This document shows, in pieces, positions 1 through 5,787 of a DNA stretch of 6,596 nt. How positions within the stretch are numbered: the first letter of the stretch is position 1; every line of letters begins with the position of its first letter. This stretch comes from Oscillospiraceae bacterium (lineage in GTDB: Bacteria; Bacillota; Clostridia; Oscillospirales; Oscillospiraceae). The notes beneath the pieces are model-generated. The model ran no database searches. It had not been told where the DNA came from and saw only the letters and a list, made by a program, of their open reading frames with translations. A program made the position numbers and the translations under genes. The stretch spans positions 1-6,596 of the forward strand of contig JAFVAS010000115.1 in the NCBI GenBank assembly GCA_017480395.1, read 5' to 3'.

Positions 1-597
1 GTCGATGTCCAGGGCCTCGTTGGCGAACAGGGCGTCCAACTGGTGGTCAAAGGCCTCCACAATGGTGCTCATCAGCTCGCTGATCTTGCCCTTGGCCCCG
101 TCGATGTTGGTGCCGGACACCCCGGCGGCATCCATCCGGTCATAGGCGTTGAGCAGCTTGAGGGTGGTGGGCAGATAATAGTTGAGGAACCGCCGGATCT
201 GGCCCTTCTTCTCCGGGTGCTCAATGACGTGGGCAAAGATCTGGCCGGTGGTGTTCTCAATGCGGTCGATCTGGCGGGAGAGCAGCGGGTCCTGGATGCT
301 CTCGTTCAGCCGGCGCATCTCGCTGATGGCGCGGTCCCGCTCCTGCCGCAGGGCCACGATTTCCGGGTCCTCGGGCTCGGCCTCGGGCTCCGGCTCCGCC
401 TCGGGCTCTGGCACGTTGACGACGATCTTCTTATCCGGAAAGAGCTTCTTCCCGGCCAGGAACACCCCCACGGAGAGGGCGATCAGAATCAAATAGCCCA
501 CCGGCTTGTGAACGCGGAAAATCACGCCGCCCACAAACCAGACCGCGGCGATCAGATAGACCGGCACCACACTGCGCCGTTTTTTCAGTTGCTTCAT
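1..597 (-). CDS. XpaC-family membrane protein (5-bromo-4-chloroindolyl phosphate hydrolysis family), 3' end cut off
   Basis: The reverse strand reads open for 199 codons from the ATG at 597-595 to the window edge, so the C-terminus and stop lie outside. The protein starts MKQLKKRR and has two hydrophobic segments at about residues 10-28 and 32-49. A Pro/Glu/Ala-rich linker follows (about 63-79), then a charged helical domain with LLSRQIDRIENT, LNYYLPTTLKLLNAYDRMD and a C-terminal stretch around LDALFANEALDID. This order and these motifs match the XpaC family, named after a Bacillus subtilis protein linked to X-phosphate hydrolysis; its true biochemical role is unsettled. In many Firmicutes xpaC is followed by a TelA-like toxic-anion resistance gene, which here would lie beyond the left edge (inference). 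Probably only about 20 residues are missing. A GAAAGGA ribosome site (617-611) lies 13 bases from the ATG, slightly far. It has its own SigA promoter. Confidence 0.85.
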   Translation of the reverse strand, partial: MKQLKKRRSVVPVYLIAAVWFVGGVIFRVHKPVGYLILIALSVGVFLAGKKLFPDKKIVVNVPEPEAEPEPEAEPEDPEIVALRQERDRAISEMRRLNESIQDPLLSRQIDRIENTTGQIFAHVIEHPEKKGQIRRFLNYYLPTTLKLLNAYDRMDAAGVSGTNIDGAKGKISELMSTIVEAFDHQLDALFANEALDID

Positions 598-639
598 ACG
601 CGCAATCCCGTCCTTTCGGAACGTATCGTAGTATAATTT

Positions 640-668
640 ATTGTACCGTCTAAAATAAAGACTGTCAA
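640..668 (-). promoter_or_regulatory. SigA promoter of the XpaC-family gene
   Basis: On the reverse strand, TTGACA (668-663) and TACAAT (645-640) are separated by exactly 17 bases. This is one mismatch from the full consensus. It places the transcription start about 35 bases upstream of the XpaC-family ATG. Confidence 0.85.
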
Positions 669-683
669 GGACAGCATCCCGCT

Positions 684-697
684 TTTCCCCGGGGAAA
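684..697. promoter_or_regulatory. Palindrome midway between divergent promoters, candidate operator
   Basis: TTTCCCCGGGGAAA is a perfect 14-bp palindrome. Past one mismatch it continues with GC on the left and GC on the right (681-700). Its centre is about 22 bases from the leftward -35 box and 20 from the rightward one. The position suits a dimeric regulator acting on both genes, but no regulator is identified. Confidence 0.4.
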
Positions 698-709
698 TGC
701 GCCCCGCAA

Positions 710-738
710 TTGACATTTTATCCGGGATTGGATAGAAT
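710..738 (+). promoter_or_regulatory. SigA promoter of the PH-domain gene
   Basis: TTGACA (710-715) and TAGAAT (733-738) are separated by 17 bases. The transcription start would fall near 745, giving a leader of about 33 bases that carries the ribosome site AAAGGAG. Confidence 0.85.
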
Positions 739-777
739 AGAATCATCCCCCAATCTCTCGGAAAGGAGCTGCTTTTT

Positions 778-1197
778 ATGGCAAAAGACAAGACCCGGGA
801 GGAGCTGGTCTGGAGCGACCGCAAGCGCACCTTCCTCGGGCTGCCCTGGTCCTTCACTCGCTACGCCCTCAGCGAGGAGGTGCTGTACATCACCCGGGGC
901 CTCTTCACCACCACCGAGGATGAGATCCGGCTCTACCGCATCCTGGACGTCTCGCTGAAGCAGACCCTGGGACAGAAAATGCTGGGCGTCGGCTCCATCC
1001 ATGTGTGCAGCTCCGACAAGACCATGGGCGACTTCACCATCCACTCCGTCAAGGATCCGGGGCAGGTCAAGCGCACCCTCTCCGACCTGGTGGAGAAGGA
1101 GCGCATGGCAAAGCGGGTGGCCAGCCGGGAGTATATCTCCGGCCACGACTTTGATGACGACGACGACTTCCACGACGGGTACGACGGCCACCCCTGA
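778..1197 (+). CDS. Small soluble PH-domain (bacterial PH, bPH_2-like) protein
   Basis: A 139-residue protein with no signal peptide or membrane helix. The core (about residues 17-105) has the beta-rich pattern of bacterial PH-like proteins: LPWSFTRYAL, VLYITRGLFTTTEDEIRLYRILDV, LGVGSIHVCSSDKT, then a helix around VKRTLSDLVEKER. The motif of an output strand followed by DEIRLYRI is typical of short Clostridia proteins annotated as PH domain-containing. Most bPH_2 proteins of the YdbS type also have membrane helices; this one does not. Ligand and role are unknown. The last 18 residues form a His/Asp-rich tail with five consecutive Asp (126-130) and flanking His, which might bind a metal (inference). 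The start is fixed by AAAGGAG at 762-768, nine bases from the ATG. No terminator is visible before ilvA 54 bases downstream, so the two may be co-transcribed. Confidence 0.85.
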   Translation: MAKDKTREELVWSDRKRTFLGLPWSFTRYALSEEVLYITRGLFTTTEDEIRLYRILDVSLKQTLGQKMLGVGSIHVCSSDKTMGDFTIHSVKDPGQVKRTLSDLVEKERMAKRVASREYISGHDFDDDDDFHDGYDGHP

Positions 1198-1251
1198 TTC
1201 GGCGCGCCGACCATCCCACATCACTCTGACAGCAAAGGATTTTTTCGCACT

Positions 1252-2472
1252 ATGATGACCCTTGACAGCTTTCGCTCCGCCCGCAACGTGCTTGCGGGCG
1301 TGATTCTGGAGACCAATCTGATCCACTCCCCCGCCTTCTCCTCCGCCTGCGGCAACAACGTCTACCTCAAGCCGGAGAACATGCAGGTCACGGGGGCCTA
1401 TAAGATCCGCGGCGCGTACTATAAGATCAGCACCCTGTCCGACGCGGAAAAGCAGCGCGGCCTCATCACCGCCTCCGCCGGAAACCACGCCCAGGGCGTG
1501 GCCTACGCCGCCCAGAGGGCGGGGGTCAGGGCCACCGTGGTGATGCCCACCACTACCCCCATGCTCAAGGTGAACAACACCCAGGGCTATGGGGCGGAGG
1601 TCATCCTCCACGGCTCCACCTTCGACGACGCCGCCGCCCATGCCACCGCCCTCGCCGAGGAGAAGGGCATGACCTATATCGCCCCCTTCAACGACCTCAC
1701 CGTCGCCACCGGCCAGGGCACCATCGCCTATGAGATCTTCCGCAACCTCCCCGACGTGGACGTCATTCTCGTCCCCATCGGCGGCGGCGGGCTGGCCGCC
1801 GGGGTGTCCACCCTGGCCAAGCAGCTCAACCCCCATGTCAAGGTCATTGGCGTGGAGCCCAGCGGCGCCGCCTCCATGAAGGCCTCCCTGGCGGCGGGCC
1901 ATGTGGTCACGGTGGACCCCATCTCCACCATCGCCGACGGCGTGGCGGTCAAGACCCCCGGCGACCTGGTCTTCCCCTATGTGCGGGACAACATCGACGA
2001 CATCCTCACCATCGACGATGACGAGCTGGTGGACGCCTTCCTGGACATGGCGGAGACCCACAAGATGATTGTGGAGAACGCCGGACTGCTCACCATCGCC
2101 GCCCTGGCCCATCTGGACTGTAAGGATCAGAACGTGGTCAGCATCCTCTCCGGCGGCAATATGGACGTCATCACCATGTCTTCCCTGATCCAGCACGGTC
2201 TGCTCCACCGGGGGCGCATCTTCACCTTCACGGTGCTGCTGCCCGACCGGCCCGGCGAGCTGCTCCGCATCGCGGAGATCCTGGCAAAGGAGAACGGCAA
2301 CATCATCAAGCTGGAGCACAATCAGTTCGTCAACATCAACCGCCAGAGCGGCGTGGAGCTGACCGTCACCCTGGAGGCCTTTGGGCTTGTCCACAAGCGC
2401 GCCATCCTGGAAGCGCTGGGCAAGGCAGGCTACCGCGTGCACGAGGTGCAGACCGCCGGATTTTACAGCTGA
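1252..2472 (+). CDS. ilvA: Threonine ammonia-lyase (threonine dehydratase) with C-terminal ACT domain
   Basis: A 406-residue cytoplasmic PLP enzyme that deaminates L-threonine to 2-oxobutanoate and ammonia, the first step towards isoleucine or of threonine breakdown. The PLP lysine is Lys51 in TGAYKIRGA (Ser-Phe is more usual before the Lys). The SAGNHAQG substrate/PLP loop is at 75-82, the phosphate-binding glycine loop GGGG at 177-180, and SGGN near the pyridine nitrogen at 300-303. A single ACT domain runs from about 323 to the end (FTFTVLLPDRPGELLRIAEIL), suggesting amino-acid feedback control. The length and single ACT domain fit the TdcB/IlvA subfamily of about 400 residues rather than the 500-residue E. 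coli IlvA with a longer regulatory part. Whether it is biosynthetic or catabolic cannot be decided here. Start: AAAGGA (1234-1239) lies 12 bases from ATG 1252 and 15 from ATG 1255, so the first is preferred. No separate promoter is evident. Confidence 0.95.
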   Translation: MMTLDSFRSARNVLAGVILETNLIHSPAFSSACGNNVYLKPENMQVTGAYKIRGAYYKISTLSDAEKQRGLITASAGNHAQGVAYAAQRAGVRATVVMPTTTPMLKVNNTQGYGAEVILHGSTFDDAAAHATALAEEKGMTYIAPFNDLTVATGQGTIAYEIFRNLPDVDVILVPIGGGGLAAGVSTLAKQLNPHVKVIGVEPSGAASMKASLAAGHVVTVDPISTIADGVAVKTPGDLVFPYVRDNIDDILTIDDDELVDAFLDMAETHKMIVENAGLLTIAALAHLDCKDQNVVSILSGGNMDVITMSSLIQHGLLHRGRIFTFTVLLPDRPGELLRIAEILAKENGNIIKLEHNQFVNINRQSGVELTVTLEAFGLVHKRAILEALGKAGYRVHEVQTAGFYS

Positions 2473-2727
2473 GCGCCCTGCCTCCCGCCCGCGGGCGGGA
2501 GGCAGCTATCGAAAAGCGGCGAACCGCGCCCATGGCCCGTTTCGGGGAGTGCCATGCCGGAACAACCGGACGTCCGGGCGCGGCCCGGGGGCATTTTGCC
2601 CCATCCGCAGACCATACTATGCCCCGGTAGTTGTCCCCTGTGCCCGATTCCTGTCCTCCAGTTTACCGCAGGAATATGTCCAAACGACAAACAGAATCTA
2701 AAATTTCTCTTTAAAGAAGGGTCTTCT
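2473..2727. other. Intergenic spacer rich in inverted repeats between ilvA and rpe
   Basis: These 255 bases hold no credible gene. Besides the 28-base palindrome at the left end, perfect short stems occur in series: GCGG-CGAA-CCGC (2516-2527), CATGGC/GCCATG (2531-2556) enclosing CCCG-TTT-CGGG, CCGGGC-GCG-GCCCGG (2574-2588), GGGGCA-TTT-TGCCCC (2588-2602) and ATTCCTG/CAGGAAT (2647-2675). Some are mutually exclusive. The last 50 bases turn AT-rich and carry the rpe ribosome site. I found no convincing -35/-10 pair. It may be a structured leader, a small RNA or simply GC-rich spacer. Confidence 0.4.
2478..2505. repeat. 28-base perfect palindrome after ilvA, possible atypical terminator
   Basis: A perfect inverted repeat with 14-base arms (2478-2491 and 2492-2505), GC-rich and beginning 5 bases after the ilvA stop codon. 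RNA from either strand would form a very stable hairpin with a small loop. No T-tract follows on either strand, so it is not a classical intrinsic terminator. It could slow or partly stop transcription, or protect the 3' end of the ilvA message (inference). Confidence 0.6.
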
Positions 2728-3372
2728 ATGATTAAAATCGCCCCCTCCATCCTCTCCGCCAACTTCACCCGCCTGGGCAGCGAGCTGGACAGCGTCGCCT
2801 CTGCCGACCTGATCCACTTCGACGTCATGGACGGCAATTTCGTCCCCAACCTCTCCTTCGGCCTGCCGGTGCTCAAGGATGTGCGGGCCTACACCGACGC
2901 CATTTTGGATGTCCACCTGATGATCGACAAGCCGGAGCGCTATATCGAGGACTTTGCCAGGGCCGGGGCCGACCTGCTCTCCGTCCACCTGGAGGCGGAC
3001 AACCCCCGGGGCATCCGCCGGGCGCTGGACGCCATGGGGGCCAACGGGGTGAAGAAGGCGGTGGCCCTGCGCCCCATCACCGATCCCCGGGCCATCCTCC
3101 CCTATCTGGAGGAGCTGGATCTGGTGCTGGTCATGACGGTGGAGCCGGGCTTTGGCGGTCAGGCCTTTCTGGAGTCCCAGCTGGACACCATCCGGGCCGT
3201 CCGCACGCTGATCGACACCTATCACCCCGGCTGTGACCTGGAGGTGGACGGCGGCATCAATGAGGCTACCGCCCGACGCGCCGTGGAGGCGGGGGCCAAC
3301 GTGCTGGTGGCGGGCAGCGCCGTCTTCGGCAAGGCCGACCGCGCCGCCGCCATCGCCGCCCTGCGGGGCTGA
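2728..3372 (+). CDS. rpe: Ribulose-phosphate 3-epimerase
   Basis: A 214-residue TIM-barrel enzyme of the pentose phosphate pathway that interconverts D-ribulose 5-phosphate and D-xylulose 5-phosphate. It starts with the family signature IAPSILSANF. The metal ligands are visible as His30 and Asp32 (HFDVMDGNFVPN), His63 (DVHLMI) and Asp174 (EVDGGIN); Asp32 and Asp174 are the acid/base pair by family knowledge. The phosphate-binding segments VEPGFGGQ (138-145) and GSAVFG near the C-terminus are intact. Where many bacterial enzymes have ALNPAT, this one has ALRPIT (Arg115). Length is slightly under the usual 220. ATG 2728 is chosen because AAGAAGG (2714-2720) lies seven bases upstream and the conserved N-terminus begins there; the frame stays open upstream without family similarity. 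recR follows after 14 bases. Confidence 0.95.
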   Translation: MIKIAPSILSANFTRLGSELDSVASADLIHFDVMDGNFVPNLSFGLPVLKDVRAYTDAILDVHLMIDKPERYIEDFARAGADLLSVHLEADNPRGIRRALDAMGANGVKKAVALRPITDPRAILPYLEELDLVLVMTVEPGFGGQAFLESQLDTIRAVRTLIDTYHPGCDLEVDGGINEATARRAVEAGANVLVAGSAVFGKADRAAAIAALRG

Positions 3373-3386
3373 GAGGAGGCAGCGAG

Positions 3387-3989
3387 ATGCAGTATCTTCC
3401 CCCCGCGATGGAGAAGCTGACGGAGCAGTTCGCCCGTCTGCCCGGCATCGGCAGCAAGAGTGCCCAGCGCCTGGCCTTCCACGTCCTCTCCCTGCCCCGG
3501 GAGCAATGCGCCGAATTCGCCCAGGCCATCCTGGACGCCAAGGACAAGGTGCACACCTGTCCCTCCTGTCAGAATCTGACCGAGGGGGACGGCCCCTGCG
3601 CCATCTGCTCCAGCTTCAAACGGGACAAGGGCGTCATCTGCGTGGTGGCGGAGCCCAAGGACGTCATCGCCATGGAGCGCGGCGGCGAGTACAACGGCCT
3701 CTATCACGTCCTCCACGGCGTCATCTCCCCGATGAACCGGGTGGGGCCCGACGACCTGAAGATCTCCCCCCTGGTGGAGCGGGTGGCCGCCGGCGGCGTC
3801 AGCGAGGTCATTATGGCCACCAACCCCGACACCGAGGGGGAGGCCACCGCCCTCTACCTCTCCCGGCTGCTGCGCCCCTTCGGGGTCAGGCTCACCCGCC
3901 TGGCCTATGGCATCCCGGTGGGCAGCCACCTGGAGTACGCCGACAACGCAACCCTCATGCGCGCCCTGGAGGGCAGACAGGAGATATAA
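3387..3989 (+). CDS. recR: Recombination protein RecR
   Basis: A 200-residue protein of normal length that works with RecO (and RecF) to load RecA at gaps during recombinational repair. Domains in order: helix-hairpin-helix around LARLPGIGSKSAQR-like residues 16-28, a four-cysteine zinc finger (Cys58, 61, 71, 74), then a Toprim domain (about 80-175) with VVAEPKDVIAME, YHVLHGVISPMNRVGPDDL and ATNPDTEGEATALYL, and the C-terminal SHLEYADNATL segment. The zinc finger spacing is C-X2-C-X9-C-X2-C, one residue longer than the X8 of B. subtilis RecR. AGGAGG (3374-3379) lies seven bases before the ATG. It is co-transcribed with rpe, whereas in many bacteria recR follows dnaX and ybaB; neither is upstream here. 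It is the last gene before an intrinsic terminator. Confidence 0.95.
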   Translation: MQYLPPAMEKLTEQFARLPGIGSKSAQRLAFHVLSLPREQCAEFAQAILDAKDKVHTCPSCQNLTEGDGPCAICSSFKRDKGVICVVAEPKDVIAMERGGEYNGLYHVLHGVISPMNRVGPDDLKISPLVERVAAGGVSEVIMATNPDTEGEATALYLSRLLRPFGVRLTRLAYGIPVGSHLEYADNATLMRALEGRQEI

Positions 3990-3991
3990 CG

Positions 3992-4020
3992 CAAAGTGCC
4001 GCCGGATCGGCGGCGTTTTG
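3992..4020 (+). terminator. Intrinsic terminator of rpe-recR
   Basis: Perfect 7-bp stem GCCGCCG/CGGCGGC (3998-4004 and 4008-4014) with loop GAT, followed by GTTTTG. CAAA at 3992-3995 can extend the pairing with the T-run. It begins three bases after the recR stop. Confidence 0.85.
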
Positions 4021-4043
4021 TGTGGGCAAAATATATTGTTTTT

Positions 4044-4059
4044 CAATAAATTTTTATTG
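4044..4059. promoter_or_regulatory. AT-rich palindrome overlapping a -35 box, candidate operator
   Basis: CAATAAA (4044-4050) and TTTATTG (4053-4059) form a perfect inverted repeat with a two-base centre. The right arm overlaps the first three bases of the -35 box at 4057. A further ATTG lies at 4035-4038, inverted relative to the CAAT at 4044. A likely binder is the XRE protein encoded two genes downstream (inference); alternatively the tract is just an AT-rich UP element. Confidence 0.4.
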
Positions 4060-4085
4060 ACTTTTCGGCCTGGTTGTGCTATGCT
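4057..4085 (+). promoter_or_regulatory. SigA promoter of the DUF2975-XRE operon
   Basis: TTGACT (4057-4062) and TATGCT (4080-4085) with a 17-base spacer, lying between the recR terminator and the AAAAGGAGG ribosome site. Confidence 0.75.
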
Positions 4086-4116
4086 GTCCCAAGAACGCAA
4101 AAGGAGGCGTCGTGAA

Positions 4117-4596
4117 ATGAAGCAAAAGGAACTCTCCACGATCTTACAGGCGATCCTGATTCTCTGCCTGCTGGCGCTGCTGCTCCTGGGGGCGTGGGTG
4201 GTGCCCTCCATCGGGGCGGAGACCGCCGAGGGTGTCCCCTCGCTGGCCTGGCTCTTCTGGCCCGCCCTCATCGCCTTCTGGCTGACCTGTCTGCCGGTGG
4301 TGGCGGTGCTGGGCATCGTGTGGCAGCTCTCCAACGAGATCCGCCGGGACAACAGCTTCTCCACCGAAAATGCCCGGCGGCTGAAGTGGATCAGCGTCCT
4401 GGCCCTGGGGGATACGGCGGCCTATCTGGTCTCCGCCGTGGTGCTGATGGCCCTGAACGCCCTTCACCCCGGCATCGCCCTGCTCTTTTTCGCCATCCTG
4501 CTCTTCGGCGTGGCCGTCGCCGTCATTGCGGCGCTGCTCTCCCACCTGGTGCGCAAGGCTGCGGACCTTCGGGCAGAGCAGGAGCTGACCATCTGA
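4117..4596 (+). CDS. DUF2975 family four-helix membrane protein
   Basis: A 159-residue integral membrane protein. Hydrophobic segments lie at about residues 8-32, 45-71, 92-113 and 117-145. Between helices 2 and 3 is the cytoplasmic-looking segment NEIRRDNSFSTENARRLKWIS (73-93), the most typical part of DUF2975 proteins. The biochemical function of the family is unknown. DUF2975 genes are commonly paired with a very small XRE regulator, for example yoaS/yozG in B. subtilis, and this pair has the same layout: the next gene starts 12 bases after the stop. The start is set by AAGGAGG at 4101-4107, nine bases from the ATG; the frame is open further upstream but only through the recR end and terminator. 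It may sense a membrane state and modulate the regulator, but that is inference from pairing. Confidence 0.85.
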   Translation: MKQKELSTILQAILILCLLALLLLGAWVVPSIGAETAEGVPSLAWLFWPALIAFWLTCLPVVAVLGIVWQLSNEIRRDNSFSTENARRLKWISVLALGDTAAYLVSAVVLMALNALHPGIALLFFAILLFGVAVAVIAALLSHLVRKAADLRAEQELTI

Positions 4597-4608
4597 GGAG
4601 GGACAGGT

Positions 4609-4830
4609 ATGATTATTGTCAATCTGGATGTCATGATGGCCAAGCGGAAGATCGGCCTCGGCGAGCTGGCGGAAAAGATCGGGCTGACCCAGGCCAACCT
4701 CTCCATCCTCAAGAACAACCACGCCAAGGCGGTGCGCTTCTCCACCCTGGACGCCATCTGCAAGGCGCTGGACTGCCAGCCCGGCGACCTGCTGGAGTGG
4801 GTGGATTCCCCCTCTGATCACCCGGAATAA
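4609..4830 (+). CDS. Small XRE/Cro-CI family transcriptional regulator (YozG-like)
   Basis: A 73-residue protein made almost only of one helix-turn-helix domain. The start MIIVNLDVMMAKRK is followed by helices at LGELAEKIGLTQANLSILKNN (17-37), with the recognition helix at about 28-36, then FSTLDAICKALDCQPGDLLEW (44-64), the usual end of minimal XRE regulators. There is no ligand or oligomerisation domain beyond this. AGGAGG (4596-4601) overlaps the stop of the DUF2975 gene and lies seven bases before the ATG, so the two are translationally close and in one operon. By analogy with the yoaS/yozG-type pair it probably controls its own operon, perhaps at the palindrome around 4044-4059. That link is inferred. 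Confidence 0.9.
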   Translation: MIIVNLDVMMAKRKIGLGELAEKIGLTQANLSILKNNHAKAVRFSTLDAICKALDCQPGDLLEWVDSPSDHPE

Positions 4831-4842
4831 CCCGATCGAAGC

Positions 4843-4876
4843 AAATGAGGCATGGCCTATGGCCATGCCTCATTTT
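4843..4876. terminator. Strong intrinsic terminator between convergent genes
   Basis: A perfect 15-bp stem (4843-4857 with 4861-4875) around loop TAT. On the forward strand it runs into TTTTATCT, giving a good terminator for the DUF2975-XRE operon. On the reverse strand only TTT follows, so termination of the convergent membrane-protein gene there would be weaker, yet the hairpin is 22 bases beyond its stop and likely serves both. Confidence 0.85.
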
Positions 4877-4897
4877 ATCTAATCAGATCAGATTGTC

Positions 4898-5677
4898 TTA
4901 CGCAGCGGGGTCCTCCGGCTCCACCGTCTCCTCGATCCTCACATCGCTGACATCCACATCGTCGGTCACGACGCCGGTGATGTCGTCCCGCTTGGCGCAG
5001 AAGGAGCACAGGCGGGTGCGGCCCGCGGCGATGGCCTGCTCCACCGTGCCGTAGGTCAGCTCTTCGCTGCGGTTGAGGGCCTGGCAGTCGTCATGGGTGT
5101 GGTAGACCTTGCCGAAGCGGGTCCAGTACACGTCGTCGGCAATGGCGGCCATCGCCGCCTGCTGCTGCTCCACAGACACCGGATTGAAGTCATAGCTGGC
5201 GACGCCGCCGATCAGCAGCGCGATGACCGCCACCACGGTGGCGATGACCTTGGTTCGCTTATCCAGGTTCTTGTTGGTGAGCAGCACGATGATGAAGGGC
5301 ACAAAGGCGACCACACAGACCAAAACGCCCATGTTGTTCCACAGCCAGAACAGGAAGGGGTTCTTCTCCGAGGCGGGCCGGATGTGGTTGGCCTTCTTCC
5401 ACAGCTGGGCACCGGCGATCACGCAGGCCAGATCCAGCACCAGGAAGAGGATCAGCTGCACCAGCGTGGACATGATCTTCAGATCCACCTTGCCCAGCGC
5501 CACCATCAGGGCCAGCACCTCAAAGACGATGGCGGCCACCCAGAGCACAACGGCGCCGATGCGCAGTCCGGTGGCGTTGCCCACCGGGGCGGCCGCGACC
5601 GGTTTCTTCTTGGAGCCGGCAGAGACTTCTTCGCCGGTGTCGGCGGAAACGATCTTTTTCTTTTTGGGTTCAGCCAT
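4898..5677 (-). CDS. Uncharacterised membrane protein with C-terminal His/Cys metal-binding-like motif
   Basis: A 259-residue protein I cannot place in a named family. The N-terminus is basic and soluble (MAEPKKKKIVSADTGEE, then a second KKK). Four hydrophobic segments follow at about 38-61, 68-92, 108-134 and 142-161. The remaining 100 residues are soluble and contain VYWTRFGKVYHTHDDCQALN (183-202), then GTVEQAIAAGRTRLCSFC (210-227), ending in an acidic tail. The arrangement G-x-x-Y-H-x-H-x2-C-x2-L ... A-x3-G-x4-C-x2-C, with His193/His195, Cys198, Cys224 and Cys227, resembles small zinc-type modules seen at the ends of many bacterial proteins; metal binding is inferred. With four helices and a basic N-terminus the C-domain would be cytoplasmic, but topology is uncertain. 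Start: CTCCTTTT on the forward strand (5687-5694) gives AAAAGGAG nine bases before ATG 5677; a 28-codon upstream extension overlaps the promoter and is rejected. Confidence 0.8.
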   Translation of the reverse strand: MAEPKKKKIVSADTGEEVSAGSKKKPVAAAPVGNATGLRIGAVVLWVAAIVFEVLALMVALGKVDLKIMSTLVQLILFLVLDLACVIAGAQLWKKANHIRPASEKNPFLFWLWNNMGVLVCVVAFVPFIIVLLTNKNLDKRTKVIATVVAVIALLIGGVASYDFNPVSVEQQQAAMAAIADDVYWTRFGKVYHTHDDCQALNRSEELTYGTVEQAIAAGRTRLCSFCAKRDDITGVVTDDVDVSDVRIEETVEPEDPAA

Positions 5678-5732
5678 AGTTGGATTCTCCTTTTCTCTTT
5701 CCCATTCGTTCCAAAACGCGGGATTTGTCTGT

Positions 5733-5761
5733 ATTATAGGCCATCCGTCCGGGAAAAACAA
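5733..5761 (-). promoter_or_regulatory. SigA promoter of the His/Cys membrane protein gene
   Basis: On the reverse strand, TTGTTT (5761-5756) and a perfect TATAAT (5738-5733) with a 17-base spacer. It lies about 55 bases upstream of ATG 5677. Confidence 0.8.
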
Positions 5762-5787
5762 GATGAATTTGCGCGCCGGGCGTCGAA

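Noticed and set aside
43..636. 197-codon forward open frame opposite the XpaC-family gene
   Set aside because: It is the antisense of a recognised family protein, with repetitive Gly/Leu composition and no ribosome site.
718..2442. 574-codon open frame on the reverse strand across the PH-domain and ilvA genes
   Set aside because: It is a shadow of GC-rich codon use: the translation is Gly/His/Asp/Val-rich low complexity with no domain, it lies opposite two clear genes, and no ribosome site fits.
2699..2704. TAAAAT as a -10 box for rpe
   Set aside because: No acceptable -35 box lies 16-18 bases upstream, and transcription would begin almost on the ribosome site.
2554..2727. Upstream in-frame extension of rpe by 58 codons
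   Set aside because: The family N-terminus IAPSILSANF begins right after ATG 2728, which has a good ribosome site; the extension has no similarity to the family.
3907..4116. Upstream in-frame extension of the DUF2975 gene
   Set aside because: It runs through the recR end, its terminator and the operon's own promoter.
3222..4364. 380-codon open frame on the reverse strand across recR, its terminator and the DUF2975 gene
   Set aside because: It crosses a terminator and a promoter of real genes on the other strand and has no recognisable protein pattern.
5678..5761. 28-codon extension of the His/Cys membrane protein gene
   Set aside because: It would start inside the promoter -35 box, while ATG 5677 has a well-spaced AAAAGGAG.
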